Shown here piece by piece: positions 63,743-64,000 of a DNA stretch of 64,000 bases (its first letter is position 1; each line of letters starts with the position of its first letter). A program made the translations under genes and the position numbers. The stretch is from Gonatopus flavifemur (Eukaryota; Arthropoda; Insecta; Hymenoptera; Dryinidae). The stretch covers positions 25,890,001 to 25,954,000 of the forward strand of contig JAFFJZ010000007.1 in the NCBI GenBank assembly GCA_018340375.1, written 5' to 3'. The notes under the pieces are model-generated. The model saw only the letters and a list, made by a program, of their open reading frames with translations. It was not told the origin of the DNA and did not search any database.

Positions 63743-64000
63743 TATAATCAGTTTACGGGGAAATAGTTGTATGGTGTGAATTTCAAACAAATCGGAATTG
63801 AAGGAAGAAAGTGGTAAGCACTGAGCTTACAAAATTTGACAATTTCATGAACATCCGTCTCATGCGGATAACTTCCATTCCTATGATCCAATTTTCATGA
63901 AATTTCCACCACAGCTTCATGCAGTGTGGACCGCAGCCCCATATAAGTTCCAACCTGATTCTCTAAGGAAAACGGGAGAGGGAAAGAAAACATGTTTTCG

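Larger units (their letters stand above)
62292..63960. repeat. Tandem repeat of about 160 bp interrupted by mariner 3
   Basis: Units are marked by ATCCGATCGCCATGAAATTT (ATG at 62311), ATCCAAATGCCATGAAACTT (62470) and ATCCAATTTTCATGAAATTT (63897, or about 62637 once the mariner is removed). Each is followed by CACAG.TT and, further on, a GGG/GCC-CATAT.AGTT word in the complete units. The second unit is cut at 62484 by the mariner. Confidence 0.65.

Overview
The window looks like a gene-poor, AT-rich stretch of an animal nuclear genome, most likely an insect. The evidence is insect-type mariner transposases with D,D34D catalytic triads, a Ty1/copia polyprotein relic, a DUF7869-type protein common in insect genomes, LTR-retrotransposon solo LTRs, and no bacterial-style gene packing. 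No complete host gene is visible. The best host-gene evidence is one probable internal exon at the left edge (144-241). Weaker hints are a possible first coding exon (28135-28216) and a possible terminal exon (42306-42536).

Almost everything else is a layered deposit of transposable elements, nearly all broken. Coding relics are a copia protease-integrase fragment (about 5395-6400, minus), a DUF7869 gene with one frameshift (19077-20713, minus), two related mariners (31860-33144 plus; 34199-37835 minus, split by a 2.35-kb insertion) and a third mariner of another lineage (62485-63742, minus). Two solo LTRs of one retrotransposon family (31572-33788 plus; 59883-61184 minus) keep 4-bp target duplications (ACGT, AGAG). 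Each has taken a TA-targeting element into the same internal (TA)n tract.

The dominant and most unusual content is several dozen palindromic non-coding elements. Two architectures recur. The first has CAC...GTG ends (often CACGGAGAAAA, CACTGAGAAAA or CACTGTTA) and a 2-bp target duplication of varied sequence (TA, TG, CA, AA, AG, CG). The second has CCC...GGG ends, also with 2-bp duplications. In many of them the arms are built from repeated copies of a short self-complementary word that differs between families: GAATTC, AAGCTT, AGATCT, AACGTT, CATATATG, TTGATCAA, GCTG..CAGC. These are large hairpins made of small hairpins.

Layout: 0-5.3 kb palindromic elements after the edge exon; 5.4-6.4 kb copia relic; 6.8-11.4 kb mostly featureless; 11.4-16.5 kb palindromic elements and a 31-bp hairpin tandem array; 17-21.4 kb a possible CCC...GGG-bounded unit holding the DUF7869 gene; 21.6-29.5 kb nested palindromes; 29.5-31 kb quiet; 31.5-39.3 kb a palindromic host element carrying a solo LTR with mariner, a second mariner with an inserted transposon, and two small elements; 39.3-46.1 kb nested palindromes, a 141-bp tandem array and tRNA-like fragments; 47-54.5 kb a giant inverted repeat with datable insertions; 54.6-55.9 kb a three-deep nest with intact 2-, 2- and 8-bp target duplications; 57-62 kb more palindromes and the second solo LTR; 62.3-63.9 kb a roughly 160-bp tandem repeat interrupted by the third mariner.
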